A stretch of DNA of 64,000 nt. It comes from Streptomyces sp. CB02980. GTDB taxonomy: Bacteria; Actinomycetota; Actinomycetes; Streptomycetales; Streptomycetaceae. The notes under the pieces were generated by a model. The model had not been told where the DNA came from. It made no database searches and saw only the letters and a program-made list of their open reading frames with translations. The stretch is from NCBI RefSeq assembly GCF_014451325.2, contig NZ_JACSCH020000003.1, positions 186,001 to 250,000 of the forward strand, given 5' to 3'. This document shows positions 15,717-24,794 of this stretch, piece by piece. Positions within the stretch are counted from its first letter, which is position 1; the number at the start of each line of letters is the position of its first letter. Position numbers and translations under genes: made by a program.

Positions 15717-17660
15717 GTGGAGCCATTGAACGCGGAAGACCCGGTCAGCATCGGCCCGTTCCGTCTGCTCGGCCGCCTCGGGGTCGGGGGCATGGGCCGG
15801 GTGTTCCTCGCGCGTTCAGTCGGCGGGCGGACCGTCGCGGTGAAGGTCGTGCACGCGCAGCTGGCCGCCCAGGAGGAGTTCCGGCGCCGGTTCACCCGCG
15901 AGGTCGCCTCCCTGGAGCGGGTCGGCGGCACGGGCACCGCGCCCGTCCTCGGCTCGGACACCGCGGCCGACGCGCCGTGGGTGGCGATCGGCTACGTACC
16001 GGGGCCGTCACTGCGGACCGTGGTCGGCGACGAGTTCGGGCCGCTGCCGCCCGCGACCGTGAAGGCGCTGGCCGCCGGCCTCGCCCGCGCCCTCGTGCAC
16101 ATCCACGCCGCCGGGCTCGTGCACCGCGACCTCAAGCCGTCCAACGTCCTGCTCACCGTCGACGGGCCGAGGATCATCGACTTCGGCATCGCGCGCGCCG
16201 TGGACACCGTCGCCGACGGCGGCAATCTGACCACCACCGGCGCGGTCGTCGGCTCCCCCGGCTTCATGTCTCCCGAGCAGGTGCGGGGCGACCGGCTCAC
16301 CCCCGCGTCGGACATCTTCTGCCTCGGCTCGGTCCTGGCGTACGCGGCGACCGGCCGCTCCCCCTTCGGGACGGCGGACAGCGGTGTGCACGCGACCATG
16401 TTCCGGATCGCCCACGACGAGCCCGACCTGACGGATCTGGCGCCCGAGCTGAGCGGGGTGATCCGGGCCTGCCTCGCCAAGGACCCGGCCGCGCGGCCCT
16501 CGGCCGTCGAGATCGCGGAGACGCTGCCGATCCCCGACCCCTGGCTCCCGGCGGACGTCCTGGCCCGGCTCGGCCGGCACGCGGCGCGGCTCCTGGAGGC
16601 GGAGACGGAGAGCGCGACGGGAACGGGGAGCGGAGCGGCCGGTCATGGTTCCGGTGGCGGTGCGGCCGGCGGTGCCGGTGCCGGTGGCGTCGTCCGTGCC
16701 GACGGTGACCCGACCCCGCCCACGCCCCTCCCGTCCACCGCCTCCACGGCGCCTCGGTCCCAGGCCCGGCGCCCGCGCCGGACGGCCCTGGTCGCCGGGC
16801 TCGCGGCCCTCGCGGTGGCGGCCGCGGCCACCCTCACGTACACCTTCTGGCCCGACCCGAACACCGGCATGGACGACCAGAAGAACCGGGCCCCGAGCGG
16901 CACGGGCAACGTCGCGGCCCGCCCCGCCGGCATCGTCCCGGCCGCGTTCCTCGGCGCCTGGGAGGGCGTCATCCAGGGCTCCCAGGACCACCCGCGGGAG
17001 ACCGCCCGGTTCGAGATCAGCCAGGGGGCGGCGGGCGCCAAGAACGCGGTCTACGTCCAGGTGGCCGAGAACCGCCTGTGCATGGGCCGCTCCCGGCTCG
17101 TCTCCGCCGACGAGGACAAGGTCGTCTTCGGCGAGTCCGACGTGACGACCAGCGTGCCCGCCCAGCGCTGCGTCCCCGCCGCGCACCAGACCCTCACGCT
17201 GCGCTCCCCCGACGTCCTGGAGTGGACCTCGGGCACGGCCAAGGCCACCTTCCGCAAGGCCCCCACCGGCACCGAGGTCGTCCCCGCCCGCTTCCTCGGC
17301 CGCTGGACGCGCATCCCCGCCCCGGAGATCTACGGCGAGAACGACGAGCGCTACACCTCACAGGTGACGATCACCCAGGGCCCGGTCGGCGCCCCCGTGG
17401 TCGGCGTCCTCGACGGCTATCCGCGCACCGTCGACGGCGTGCTCTTGGACGAGGACTGGTCCTGCGGCACCACGGCCGTCCTCGCGGGCGTCGGCAACCT
17501 GCTGATCGTCGGCCCCGCCACCCGGGACACCAACGCCTGGGACCGCGAATGCCAGGAGGGCCTCTCCCGCTACCTCCTCGTCGACAAGCTGAACGGCAAG
17601 GACCGGCTCCTCGTCTACCCGATGCTCGACGGCGAACCGAACGAGTACTACCGCTCGTAG
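15717..17660 (+). CDS. Transmembrane Ser/Thr protein kinase with C-terminal extracytoplasmic sensor
   Basis: A 647-residue PknB-type kinase. The kinase domain spans about 10-275: glycine loop LGVGGMGRV (21-29), catalytic lysine in AVKVV, HRDLKPSN with Asp138, DFG at 155-157, and GSPGFMSPEQ. A Gly/Ala and Pro/Thr linker leads to one membrane helix at about 355-378, then an outer domain of about 260 residues. That domain has two similar halves (PAAFLGAWEGVIQ... and PARFLGRWTRIPA...) with paired cysteines. It is not PASTA, so the ligand is unknown. The GTG start at 15717 lacks a convincing ribosome binding site and may be leaderless. The last 13 bases overlap the convergent LysR gene. Confidence 0.94.
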   Translation: MEPLNAEDPVSIGPFRLLGRLGVGGMGRVFLARSVGGRTVAVKVVHAQLAAQEEFRRRFTREVASLERVGGTGTAPVLGSDTAADAPWVAIGYVPGPSLRTVVGDEFGPLPPATVKALAAGLARALVHIHAAGLVHRDLKPSNVLLTVDGPRIIDFGIARAVDTVADGGNLTTTGAVVGSPGFMSPEQVRGDRLTPASDIFCLGSVLAYAATGRSPFGTADSGVHATMFRIAHDEPDLTDLAPELSGVIRACLAKDPAARPSAVEIAETLPIPDPWLPADVLARLGRHAARLLEAETESATGTGSGAAGHGSGGGAAGGAGAGGVVRADGDPTPPTPLPSTASTAPRSQARRPRRTALVAGLAALAVAAAATLTYTFWPDPNTGMDDQKNRAPSGTGNVAARPAGIVPAAFLGAWEGVIQGSQDHPRETARFEISQGAAGAKNAVYVQVAENRLCMGRSRLVSADEDKVVFGESDVTTSVPAQRCVPAAHQTLTLRSPDVLEWTSGTAKATFRKAPTGTEVVPARFLGRWTRIPAPEIYGENDERYTSQVTITQGPVGAPVVGVLDGYPRTVDGVLLDEDWSCGTTAVLAGVGNLLIVGPATRDTNAWDRECQEGLSRYLLVDKLNGKDRLLVYPMLDGEPNEYYRS

Positions 17661-18586
17661 GAGCCCGACCGCCCCGCCTGCCCTGCCTGCACCGATCGCC
17701 CCGACCGCCCCGCCGCCGCCTCGGCGTACGCGTAGACCAGGGGGCGGGTGTCGTCCGCGCGGTGGGCGAGGACGAAGTGGCTGGGGCCGACGCCGTCGAC
17801 GGGGCGGGTGACGACGCCGTCGCGGGCGAGGAGCGGGGCGTTGCCGGCCGCGACCAGGCAGATGCCGAGACCGCCGACGAGGGCCTCGTACGTCTCGTCG
17901 GCGCTGGCGATCTCCGCGCCGACGACCGGCGGGCGGCCGCCCCGGGAGTCCAGCGCCAGCCAGTGGTCGCGCAGTTCGGGGCCGGTGGCCGGCAGGGCGA
18001 GGAACGGTTCGTCGAGGAGGTCCGCGAAGTCGAGGCGCTCGCGGGCGGCCAGCGGATGGGTCTCCGGGAGGGCGACGAGCCGGGGCTCGGCGGCCACGAC
18101 GACCCAGCGGAAGCGTTCCGCCGCGGGCAGCGGCAGCCAGACGAACGCCACGTCGCTCGCGCCGTCGGCGAGTCCGGCCGTCGGGTCCTCCCACCCCACC
18201 TGGCGCAGCTTGAGCACGGCCTCCGGGTGGGCCTCGGTGAAACGGGAGCGGATCGCGGGCAGCAGCCCGCCGCGCCCGGGGCTGGTGGACATGCCGACGA
18301 CGAGCGTGGACCGCTCGGCGGCGCGGGCCCGCCGCACGGCCCCGTCCGCCTCCGCCCAGGCGGCGAGCACGGCGCGGGCGTGCGGCAGCAGGGCCGTACC
18401 GACGGGGGTGAGGCGGACGCCGTGCCGGTCGCGGTCGAAGAGGGGCGCGCCGAGCTGCCGCTCCAGGGCCCGGATCTGCTTGCTGAGCGCGGGCTGCGAG
18501 ACGTACAGCCGCTCGGCGGCGCGGGTGAAGTGCAGCTCCTCGGCGACGGCGACGAAGTACCTCAGGTCACGCCCGTGCACGTCCAT
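17648..18586 (-). CDS. LysR family transcriptional regulator
   Basis: A 312-residue regulator with the LysR helix-turn-helix at residues about 5-62 (LRYFVAVAEELHFTRAAERLYVSQPALSKQIRALE) and a periplasmic-binding-like effector domain after it. The C terminus is Ser/Gly/Arg-rich. The start at 18584-18586 (MDVHGRD) is preferred over an ATG-like codon at 18598, because the latter overlaps a LysR-type palindrome at 18591-18605. It is divergent from an SDR gene, the usual LysR arrangement, and probably controls it and itself. Its 3' end overlaps the kinase gene by 13 bases. Confidence 0.93.
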   Translation of the reverse strand: MDVHGRDLRYFVAVAEELHFTRAAERLYVSQPALSKQIRALERQLGAPLFDRDRHGVRLTPVGTALLPHARAVLAAWAEADGAVRRARAAERSTLVVGMSTSPGRGGLLPAIRSRFTEAHPEAVLKLRQVGWEDPTAGLADGASDVAFVWLPLPAAERFRWVVVAAEPRLVALPETHPLAARERLDFADLLDEPFLALPATGPELRDHWLALDSRGGRPPVVGAEIASADETYEALVGGLGICLVAAGNAPLLARDGVVTRPVDGVGPSHFVLAHRADDTRPLVYAYAEAAAGRSGRSVQAGQAGRSGSYER

Positions 18587-18590
18587 GGTC

Positions 18591-18605
18591 ATAACCATGG
18601 GTTAT
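18591..18605. promoter_or_regulatory. LysR-type T-N11-A palindrome between LysR and SDR genes
   Basis: ATAACCATGGGTTAT has 5-6 base arms around a short centre and fits the T-N11-A rule for LysR recognition. It sits 5 bases upstream of the LysR start and about 95 bases upstream of the SDR start. The first in-frame codon of the longer LysR version would lie inside it. Autoregulation with activation of the SDR gene is the likely use. Confidence 0.6.
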
Positions 18606-18699
18606 CACAGCAGGTCTTGGACCGGCAACAGCCTTGTGGCACACGCTGGTTGAGTCGCGGAAGCGAAGACGAGAACGAGCAAGAGGAAGAGGGATCCCC

Positions 18700-19530
18700 A
18701 TGAGCAAGGTCTGGCTGATCACGGGCGCCAACAGCGGTTTCGGACGCGCCTTCGCCGAGGCGGCGATCGCGGCCGGCGACATCGTGGTCGCCGCGGCCCG
18801 CCGCACCGAGACCCTGGACGACCTGGTCGCGGCCCACCCCGACCAGGTCGACCCGGTCGCGCTCGACGTCACCGACACGACGGCGGTCGACAAGGTCGTC
18901 GCGGAGGTCGCCGAGCGCCACGGCCGCATCGACGTCCTCGTCAACAACGCGGGCCGCACGCACGTCGGTTCGGTCGAGGAGACCTCCGACGCCGAGCTGC
19001 GCTCCCTGTTCGACGTCCACGTCTTCGGCCCTGCGGCGCTGACCCGCGCGGTCCTGCCCCACATGCGGGCCCGCCGCTCGGGAGCGATCGTGCAGCTCAG
19101 CAGCGTCGGCGGCCAGATGTCGATGGCCGGCTTCGGCGCGTACAGCGCGACGAAGTTCGCCCTGGAGGGCATGTCGGAGGCGCTCGCGGCGGAGGTGCGG
19201 CCGCTGGGCATCGACGTCCTGATCGTCGAACCGGGCGCCTTCCGCACGAGCCTCTTCGGCAACCACAGCCTGAGCGGCGACGGCATCGCGGACTACACGG
19301 AGACGGTGGGCGCGACCCGCGCGTTCGTGGAGACGGGCGGGGGGCTGCAGGAGGGCGACCCGGCGAAGGCGGCGGCGGCGGTGCTGGCCGCGCTGAACGC
19401 CGACGAGACGCCGCTTCGGCTTGCCCTGGGGGACGACTCGATCGACACGATCCTGGGGCACCTGGACCAGGTCCGTGACGACCTCACGACCTGGGAGAAG
19501 CTCGGCCGGGACACGAAGCTGGACGTCTGA
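18700..19530 (+). CDS. Short-chain dehydrogenase/reductase
   Basis: A 276-residue classical SDR. It shows the cofactor motif TGANSGFG, LDVTD, NNAG, the catalytic serine in QLSSVGGQ, YSATK with Tyr and Lys, and EPGAFRT after it. ARR following the second strand suggests NADP(H) preference. The ATG at 18700 is preceded by AGAGGGA. It is transcribed away from the LysR gene with a shared promoter region. The substrate cannot be read; a small alcohol, ketone or quinone would fit. Confidence 0.94.
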   Translation: MSKVWLITGANSGFGRAFAEAAIAAGDIVVAAARRTETLDDLVAAHPDQVDPVALDVTDTTAVDKVVAEVAERHGRIDVLVNNAGRTHVGSVEETSDAELRSLFDVHVFGPAALTRAVLPHMRARRSGAIVQLSSVGGQMSMAGFGAYSATKFALEGMSEALAAEVRPLGIDVLIVEPGAFRTSLFGNHSLSGDGIADYTETVGATRAFVETGGGLQEGDPAKAAAAVLAALNADETPLRLALGDDSIDTILGHLDQVRDDLTTWEKLGRDTKLDV

Positions 19531-19549
19531 GCAAGGCCGAGGGGAAAGG

Positions 19550-19589
19550 CCGAGGGCCCGCACCCGACGTACGGGGTGCGGGCCCTCGG
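19550..19589. terminator. Bidirectional terminator between SDR and purA
   Basis: A 16-bp perfect stem (19550-19565 with 19574-19589) and 8-base loop lies between the convergent SDR and purA genes, 20 bases after the SDR stop and 10 bases from the purA stop. It can serve both strands. Confidence 0.85.
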
Positions 19590-19598
19590 GCGTTCCGC

Positions 19599-20882
19599 CT
19601 ACAGGAACGAGTTGATCTCGATCGTCTCGGTGCGGCCGGGGCCCACGCCGATCGCGGAGATCGGTGCGCCCGACATCTCCTCCAGCGCCTTCACGTACGC
19701 CTGCGCGTTCTTCGGCAGGTCCGCGAAGGTCTTCGCCTTGGTGATGTCCTCGGACCAGCCCGGCAGCATCTCGTAGATCGGCTTCGCGTGGTGGAAGTCG
19801 GTCTGCGAGTACGGCAGCTCCTCGACGCGCTTGCCGTCGATCTCGTACGCGACGCAGACCGGGATCTGCTCCCAGCCTGTCAGCACGTCGAGCTTGGTGA
19901 GGAAGAAGTCCGTCAGGCCGTTGACCCGGGTCGCGTAGCGCGCGATGACCGCGTCGAACCAGCCGCAGCGGCGGTCACGGCCGGTGGTGACACCGCGCTC
20001 GCCGCCGATGCGGCGCAGCGCCTCGCCGTCCGCGTCGAAGAGCTCCGTCGGGAACGGGCCGGCGCCGACACGGGTCGTGTACGCCTTGAGGATGCCGATG
20101 ACCCGGCTGATCTTCGTCGGGCCCACGCCGGCGCCGGTGCAGGCGCCGCCCGCGGTCGGGTTCGAGGAGGTGACGAAGGGGTACGTGCCGTGGTCGACGT
20201 CGAGCAGCGTGCCCTGGCCGCCCTCGAAGAGGACGACCTTGTCCTCGTCGAGCGCGTTGTTCAGGATCAGCGTGGTGTCCGCGACGAACGGCTTGATCTG
20301 CTCCGCGTACTGGAGCATCTCCTCGACGATCTGCTCCGCGTCGATGGCGCGACGGTTGTAGAGCTTGGCGAGCAGCTGGTTCTTGCCCTCCAGCGCCGCC
20401 TCGACCTTCTGGACGAGGATCGACTCGTCGTACAGGTCCTGGACCCGGATGCCGACGCGGTTGATCTTGTCGGCGTAGGTCGGACCGATGCCACGGCCCG
20501 TGGTGCCGATCTTGCGCTTGCCGAGGAACCGTTCCGTCACCTTGTCGAGGGTGACGTTGTACGGGGTGATCAGGTGGGCGTTGCCGCTGATCAGGAGCTT
20601 CGACGTGTCGACGCCGCGCTCGTTCAGTCCACTCAGCTCGGAGAGCAGGACCGCCGGGTCGACGACGACACCGTTTCCGATCACCGGGGTACACCCCGGC
20701 GAGAGGATTCCGGAAGGGAGAAGATGCAGCGCGTACTTCTGGTCGCCGACGACGACGGTGTGGCCGGCGTTGTTGCCGCCCTGGTAGCGCACTACATAGT
20801 CAACGGATCCACCGAGGAGATCGGTGGCCTTTCCCTTGCCCTCGTCACCCCACTGAGCACCGAGCAGCACAAGTGCGGGCAC
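19599..20882 (-). CDS. purA: Adenylosuccinate synthetase
   Basis: PurA makes adenylosuccinate from IMP, aspartate and GTP, the first step of AMP synthesis. The 427-residue length is normal. Visible motifs are the P-loop QWGDEGKGK at 10-18, [37 protein letters not shown] and the C-terminal GTP/IMP site [10 protein letters not shown]. The start is GTG at 20880-20882 ([12 protein letters not shown]). It is transcribed alone and divergent from the diacylglycerol-kinase-like gene. Confidence 0.98.
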   Translation of the reverse strand: MPALVLLGAQWGDEGKGKATDLLGGSVDYVVRYQGGNNAGHTVVVGDQKYALHLLPSGILSPGCTPVIGNGVVVDPAVLLSELSGLNERGVDTSKLLISGNAHLITPYNVTLDKVTERFLGKRKIGTTGRGIGPTYADKINRVGIRVQDLYDESILVQKVEAALEGKNQLLAKLYNRRAIDAEQIVEEMLQYAEQIKPFVADTTLILNNALDEDKVVLFEGGQGTLLDVDHGTYPFVTSSNPTAGGACTGAGVGPTKISRVIGILKAYTTRVGAGPFPTELFDADGEALRRIGGERGVTTGRDRRCGWFDAVIARYATRVNGLTDFFLTKLDVLTGWEQIPVCVAYEIDGKRVEELPYSQTDFHHAKPIYEMLPGWSEDITKAKTFADLPKNAQAYVKALEEMSGAPISAIGVGPGRTETIEINSFL

Positions 20883-20962
20883 AGGCGTACACCCCTTCCG
20901 GGTGGGGCATGTCCAAGGTCAGGGGCCGAGGCCGCCTCACCGGTGTGCCCCGGAATAGACGA

Positions 20963-20990
20963 AGCCCCTGGCGCAATAGCGCAAGGGGCT
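20963..20990. other. Stem-loop in the purA upstream region
   Basis: AGCCCCTGGCGC and GCGCAAGGGGCT pair with a single G/A mismatch around an AATA loop. It lies between the divergent purA and diacylglycerol-kinase-like starts. It may be a transcription roadblock, a 5'-leader hairpin of purA or an operator; no known riboswitch core is visible around it. Confidence 0.5.
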
Positions 20991-21024
20991 CTTGCACAAA
21001 GATGCTACCCGAGGAAGGACCGAG

Positions 21025-21834
21025 GTGTCGGATCACGACCAGCTGCTGGTCATCGTCGACCCGGTCGCCCGCCGAAGTGACGGCGAGTCCGTACGGATCG
21101 CGAAAGATGTGCTGTCCGCGGGCGCGGAGGCGAAGATCTGCCTGCCGGACAGCCCGGAGGAATTCACCCGCGCCCTGGCCAGGCGCGGCTCCCGCCGCCC
21201 CGTGGTGCTCGGTGACGACCGCGCGCTGCTGCGTACGGTGGCCCTCCTCCACCGGGAGCGGGAGCTCGCCGCGGGCGCCCTCTCCCTCGTCCCGATCGGC
21301 GCCCCGGACGCCCTGGAAATCGCCCACGCCCTCGGCGTGCCGCGCTCCACCCCGGCGGCCGCCCGGGCCGTCCTCGACGGGACCGTACGACGCCTCGACC
21401 TGCTGGTCGACGACAGCGACGGCGTCGTCATCGGCGACCTCCAGGTGCCGGCCTCACCCGCCCTCACCCCGGCTTCCCCGACCGTCTGGGGTACCTGCCG
21501 CTCCCTCGTCCGCACCCTGGTCCGCCCGGCCCCGACGGCCCTCGCGGTCCGCGCGCACCGGCTGCGGGTGGAGGCGGACGGGGTGCTGCTCACCGATGTC
21601 GACACCCCGCTGGAGAGCCTCACGGTCCGCTCGGTCGGCGGTACGGCCGAGGTGGTCGTCCACCCTTCGGCCGCCCCGCCCCGGCACACGACCGCCCGCG
21701 TCCTCACCGTCTCGGGCCCGGACTTCCGCTACCGCGCGGACGGCCGCGTCACGGGGCCGGTCCGCCGCCGGACGTGGACGGTCCTGGGGGAGGCGTGGGG
21801 GCTGACCCTGCCCAGGGACTGGCCCCTGGGCTGA
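21025..21834 (+). CDS. Diacylglycerol-kinase-like lipid kinase family protein, degenerate catalytic motif
   Basis: A 269-residue protein from the GTG at 21025 (VSDHDQLLVIVDPVARRSDGE), with GAGGAAGG upstream. The N-terminal LLVIVDPVARRSDG and later beta-rich half (LAVRAHRLRVEADGVLLTDVD) follow the layout of bacterial DAGK/LCB5/NAD-kinase-fold lipid kinases. The usual GGDGT nucleotide loop is replaced by VVLGDDRALL, so ATP binding may be lost or altered. I recall Streptomyces orthologues annotated as diacylglycerol kinase beside purA. Whether it phosphorylates lipid is uncertain; a regulatory or pseudo-enzyme role is possible. Confidence 0.75.
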   Translation: MSDHDQLLVIVDPVARRSDGESVRIAKDVLSAGAEAKICLPDSPEEFTRALARRGSRRPVVLGDDRALLRTVALLHRERELAAGALSLVPIGAPDALEIAHALGVPRSTPAAARAVLDGTVRRLDLLVDDSDGVVIGDLQVPASPALTPASPTVWGTCRSLVRTLVRPAPTALAVRAHRLRVEADGVLLTDVDTPLESLTVRSVGGTAEVVVHPSAAPPRHTTARVLTVSGPDFRYRADGRVTGPVRRRTWTVLGEAWGLTLPRDWPLG

Positions 21835-21954
21835 CCTGCCCCGCAGCTGATCTTTTCGCGGAGCCGGGCCGGTGCCGAACGGACTGGTGCCGGGGTACGG
21901 CGGCCGTCTAACGTCACGCGTGGCGTGAACGGCATGCGTGACGGGGGATGCGGG

Positions 21955-23394
21955 ATGGCACGGGCGTTGGATCTGCCGGAGACGGCGAAGGCTGTGGACC
22001 GGTACGGGCGAAGAGCGAGCGGGGTGATGACGGGCGGGTGCGTCCTGTTCGTCCCCGCCGCGGGGGTGGCGCTCGTGGCACCCGGGGAGCCCTGGGCGGA
22101 CGATCTGATCGGCGCGCTCGTCGCCCTGGGCGTGCTCGTGGCCGGCGCCGGCGCCGGGTCCTGGGCCCTGGCCCGCCGGATGAGGCGCGTGCTCGGCTCC
22201 GGAGCCTGGTCGGCGCACGCCGCGGCGGCCGTGCGCGACATGCGGAGCACCGAGGCCGTCGTGCTGCGGTCCCCGGCCGGGGAGGAGCTGTGGCCGCTTG
22301 AGGTGATCGCGATGCGGCAGCGGTACGAGCCGCTGCGGCCGGGCCCCGACGGGGTGATGTGGTGGTGCGGGGACCCGTCGAAGGGCGGGGTGCTCGCGCC
22401 GCCCGGCGGCGGGGCGCTGATCTGGACCAGGCCGGTGAAGCATCGGCGGGCGCGCCGGCGGATCGTGGAGCAGGCCGCGCGGACGGGACTCCTCGGCCGG
22501 GCGACCCCCGTCCAGCCGCAGGTGAAGGTCCAGGAGCCGCCGGTGCGGGTCCGGATGCCGCAGGTGACGGCCCAGGAGCCGCAGGTCCCCGATCCGGTCC
22601 CGACCACCGATCCGGCCCCCCGCGTGAGCCTGGTCGAGCAGCCCGAGTCGGACACCTCCGGCGCCCCGACGTACGCCCGGCTCGCGGCCCACGCCGGGCG
22701 GCAGGCCGTGGCACGGCCCCGGACCCGGAATCGGCGACCGGAGGCGGACGTCCGCGAGGTGGCGTGGTGGCGCGTGCGGAGCCTGCGGCGGGCCGCCGGG
22801 GTCGGCCGGGTCCTGGTGTCGCTGGCCGTCTGCGCGGCAGCGGCCGTGGCGGCGGTCATCCGCCCGGAGGGGAGCGGCCTGATGAAGCTGTTCCTCGTGG
22901 CGATCGTGGGGCTCGCGGCACTCGTCTACTCCGGCCACCACCTGCTGACCCGCGGGATTCCCGCGGTCCGGCTGATGGCCCGGGCCGCGCACTCCCCCGT
23001 ACCGGTCCGGCGGCGGTACGTCCTGCTCCACGACCCGCAGGACGGGGTTCCCGTTCTGGTCGTCTTCCCCGCCCACGGCGGACTGCACGACCTGCCCGAG
23101 GGGCTTCTCCCGCTGGTGCCGCCCGGCACCGGCAAGCACCCGTGGCTCGGGCTGCCGCCGAAGCCCGCCGGGACCGTCGAGCTGCGCGGCTGGCACGACT
23201 TCTCCGCCGACGACCTGCCGTTCGTCGTCCCGCGGTTCGAGGGGCTCGCGCTGTGGCCGGCGGGGCCGTACCGGCCGGCCGCCGGGGCGGAGGGCGCCGC
23301 GCTCCTCGCCCGGCTCGCCCCGCCCGTGGACGCCCCGCCCGTGGACGCCGGGGACGGTCAGGAGGAGAACTCGGCTCCCCGGGCCTCCCTGTAG
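21955..23394 (+). CDS. Conserved membrane protein of unknown function
   Basis: A 479-residue protein starting MARALDLPETAKAVDRYG, with GGGGGATGCGGG just upstream. It has four likely membrane helices in two pairs: about 27-48 and 52-72, and about 280-300 and 305-325. Between the pairs lies a soluble domain with VVLRSPAGEELWPLEVIAMRQRYEP and a Pro/Gln/Val repeat region (VQPQVKVQEPPVRV). The C-terminal domain has VRRRYVLLHDPQDGVPVLVVFP and then GTGKHPWLGLPPKPAGTVELRG. I know no family function. A TAACGT -10-like hexamer and a TCACGC-GTG-GCGTGA dyad lie 27-46 bases upstream of the start. The 3' end overlaps a cryptic antisense frame (see 23358-23504). Confidence 0.8.
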   Translation: MARALDLPETAKAVDRYGRRASGVMTGGCVLFVPAAGVALVAPGEPWADDLIGALVALGVLVAGAGAGSWALARRMRRVLGSGAWSAHAAAAVRDMRSTEAVVLRSPAGEELWPLEVIAMRQRYEPLRPGPDGVMWWCGDPSKGGVLAPPGGGALIWTRPVKHRRARRRIVEQAARTGLLGRATPVQPQVKVQEPPVRVRMPQVTAQEPQVPDPVPTTDPAPRVSLVEQPESDTSGAPTYARLAAHAGRQAVARPRTRNRRPEADVREVAWWRVRSLRRAAGVGRVLVSLAVCAAAAVAAVIRPEGSGLMKLFLVAIVGLAALVYSGHHLLTRGIPAVRLMARAAHSPVPVRRRYVLLHDPQDGVPVLVVFPAHGGLHDLPEGLLPLVPPGTGKHPWLGLPPKPAGTVELRGWHDFSADDLPFVVPRFEGLALWPAGPYRPAAGAEGAALLARLAPPVDAPPVDAGDGQEENSAPRASL

Positions 23395-23504
23395 GCCGTC
23401 CAGCGGACCAGGATCTGGTCGCGGCGGGTGAAGGTCTCGTACCAGAGCTCGTTGTGGAGGACGTACCGCTCGCGCCGGGTGCCGAGGTCGCGCTCCCGGC
23501 TGAC
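23358..23504 (-). pseudogene. Short coding-like frame without a start, possible small gene remnant
   Basis: Downstream of the P450 gene an open frame ends in TGA at 23358-23360. It translates to a 48-residue stretch ending RWTAYREARGAEFSS, with the middle part RYVLHNELWYETFTRRDQI. Nearly every codon ends in G or C and the composition (Trp, Tyr, His, Glu) looks protein-like. No ATG, GTG or TTG lies in frame at the 5' side, where a 32-bp tandem duplication begins. It could be the surviving 3' part of a small gene disrupted by the duplication. It overlaps the last 37 bases of the membrane-protein gene on the other strand. Confidence 0.4.
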
Positions 23505-23566
23505 AGGGCTGCGGAGGCGGGACGTGATCGGCTGACAGGGCTGCGGCGGCGGGACGTGATCGGCTG
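23503..23566. repeat. Two tandem 32-bp copies at the 3' end of the P450 gene
   Basis: Positions 23503-23534 and 23535-23566 are the same 32-bp unit with one difference (a at 23515, c at 23547). The array begins 6 bases after the P450 stop codon and runs into the short coding-like frame at 23358-23504. Confidence 0.9.
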
Positions 23567-23571
23567 ACGGC

Positions 23572-24759
23572 TCACACCTCCACGAGCAGCTCCTCGAAGC
23601 CCCGGATCACGTACCCCGGCTTCCACACGGGCTCCGCCACGAGCCGCAGGCCCGGCGCCTGGCGGAGCAACTCACCGAAGACCGCCTCCAGTTCGAGGCG
23701 GGCGAGCGGTGCGCCGAGGCAGTAGTGGATGCCCGCCCCGAAGGTGACGTGCGGGTTGTCGGCCCGGGTGAGGTCGAGCGCGTCGGCCGTCGGGCCGAAG
23801 CGGGCCGGGTCGCGGTTGGCGGAGCCGAAGAGGAGGGCGACCTCGGAGCCGCGCGGGATGACCTGGCCGCCGATCTCGATGTCGTCGAGGACCCAGCGCT
23901 CGAACATCTGGAGCGGGGTGTCGTAGCGCAGAAGTTCTTCCACAGCTGTGGACAACTTTTCGGGATCCGGACGGACCTCGTGCTTCAGGAGGGTCCACCA
24001 GCCGTTGACCGTGGTGTTGACGGTGGCCTCGTGGCCCGCGTTCAGGAGCAGGACGCAGGTGGAGATCATCTCCTGCTCCGTCAGCTCCTCCACCCCGATG
24101 AGCGCCGAGATCAGATCGTCCCCCGGGCTCTTCCGCCGCCGCGCGATCAGCTCCCGCAGATAGTCCGAGAACTCGACGGAGGCCTCGACCGCCCGCCGGG
24201 CCGTCTCCTCCGAGGGGCTCAGCTCGAACATCCCGCAGATCGCCGCCGACCAGGGCCGCAGCCGCCCTCGCTCCTCGTCGTCCTCCGGGACGCCGAGCAT
24301 CTCGGCGATCACCGCGACGGGGAGGGGCTCGGCGACCGAGGCGAGCAGGTCGCCGCCGCCCGCCGCCACCAGATCGCCGACGAGCCCGGCGGCGAGCCGC
24401 CGTACCGTCGGGGCCAGGCGCTCCACCGTCCTCGGAGTGAAGGCCTTCGACACGAGCCGCCGGATCCGGGTGTGGTCGGCCGCCTCCAGATCGAGCAGCC
24501 CGTGGTCGTTGAGCGTGTGGAAGGGCTCGTACGCCGCGGGCGGAGCCTCCCGCCCGAACTCCTCGTGGGTGAAGCGGTGGGTGTACGTCCGGCCGAGCCG
24601 CCGGTCCCGGAGGAGCGCCGACACGTCCTCGTGGTGCGGGATCAGCCACTGCTGCGTACGCCCGTACCAGTGGGCGCGGCCGGTGGCGCGCAACTCGGCG
24701 TAGGCGGGGTAGGGATCGGCGACGAACTCCGGGGACCAGGGGTCGAAGGCAACGTCCAT
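23572..24759 (-). CDS. Cytochrome P450 (CYP107-like)
   Basis: A 395-residue soluble bacterial P450. The I-helix oxygen-binding stretch is LLLNAGHEATVNTTV, the K-helix ExxR is in EELLRYDTP, and the heme loop is FGAGIHYCLGAPLAR with the cysteine ligand. FERWVLDDIEIGG and PRGSEVALLFGSANRDP are standard for class I actinobacterial enzymes. It needs a ferredoxin and reductase, and neither is encoded nearby. The gene stands alone, so the substrate is not suggested by context. The general likeness to the CYP107 family is from memory. A tandem repeat follows its stop codon. Confidence 0.95.
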   Translation of the reverse strand: MDVAFDPWSPEFVADPYPAYAELRATGRAHWYGRTQQWLIPHHEDVSALLRDRRLGRTYTHRFTHEEFGREAPPAAYEPFHTLNDHGLLDLEAADHTRIRRLVSKAFTPRTVERLAPTVRRLAAGLVGDLVAAGGGDLLASVAEPLPVAVIAEMLGVPEDDEERGRLRPWSAAICGMFELSPSEETARRAVEASVEFSDYLRELIARRRKSPGDDLISALIGVEELTEQEMISTCVLLLNAGHEATVNTTVNGWWTLLKHEVRPDPEKLSTAVEELLRYDTPLQMFERWVLDDIEIGGQVIPRGSEVALLFGSANRDPARFGPTADALDLTRADNPHVTFGAGIHYCLGAPLARLELEAVFGELLRQAPGLRLVAEPVWKPGYVIRGFEELLVEV

Positions 24760-24794
24760 GACCGGACGCTACCCGCGCGCCGGAGCCCGATCCA

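Noticed and set aside
20963..20990. purA upstream hairpin as a purine riboswitch
   Set aside because: Only a simple stem with an AATA loop; no conserved three-way junction or aptamer core is visible.
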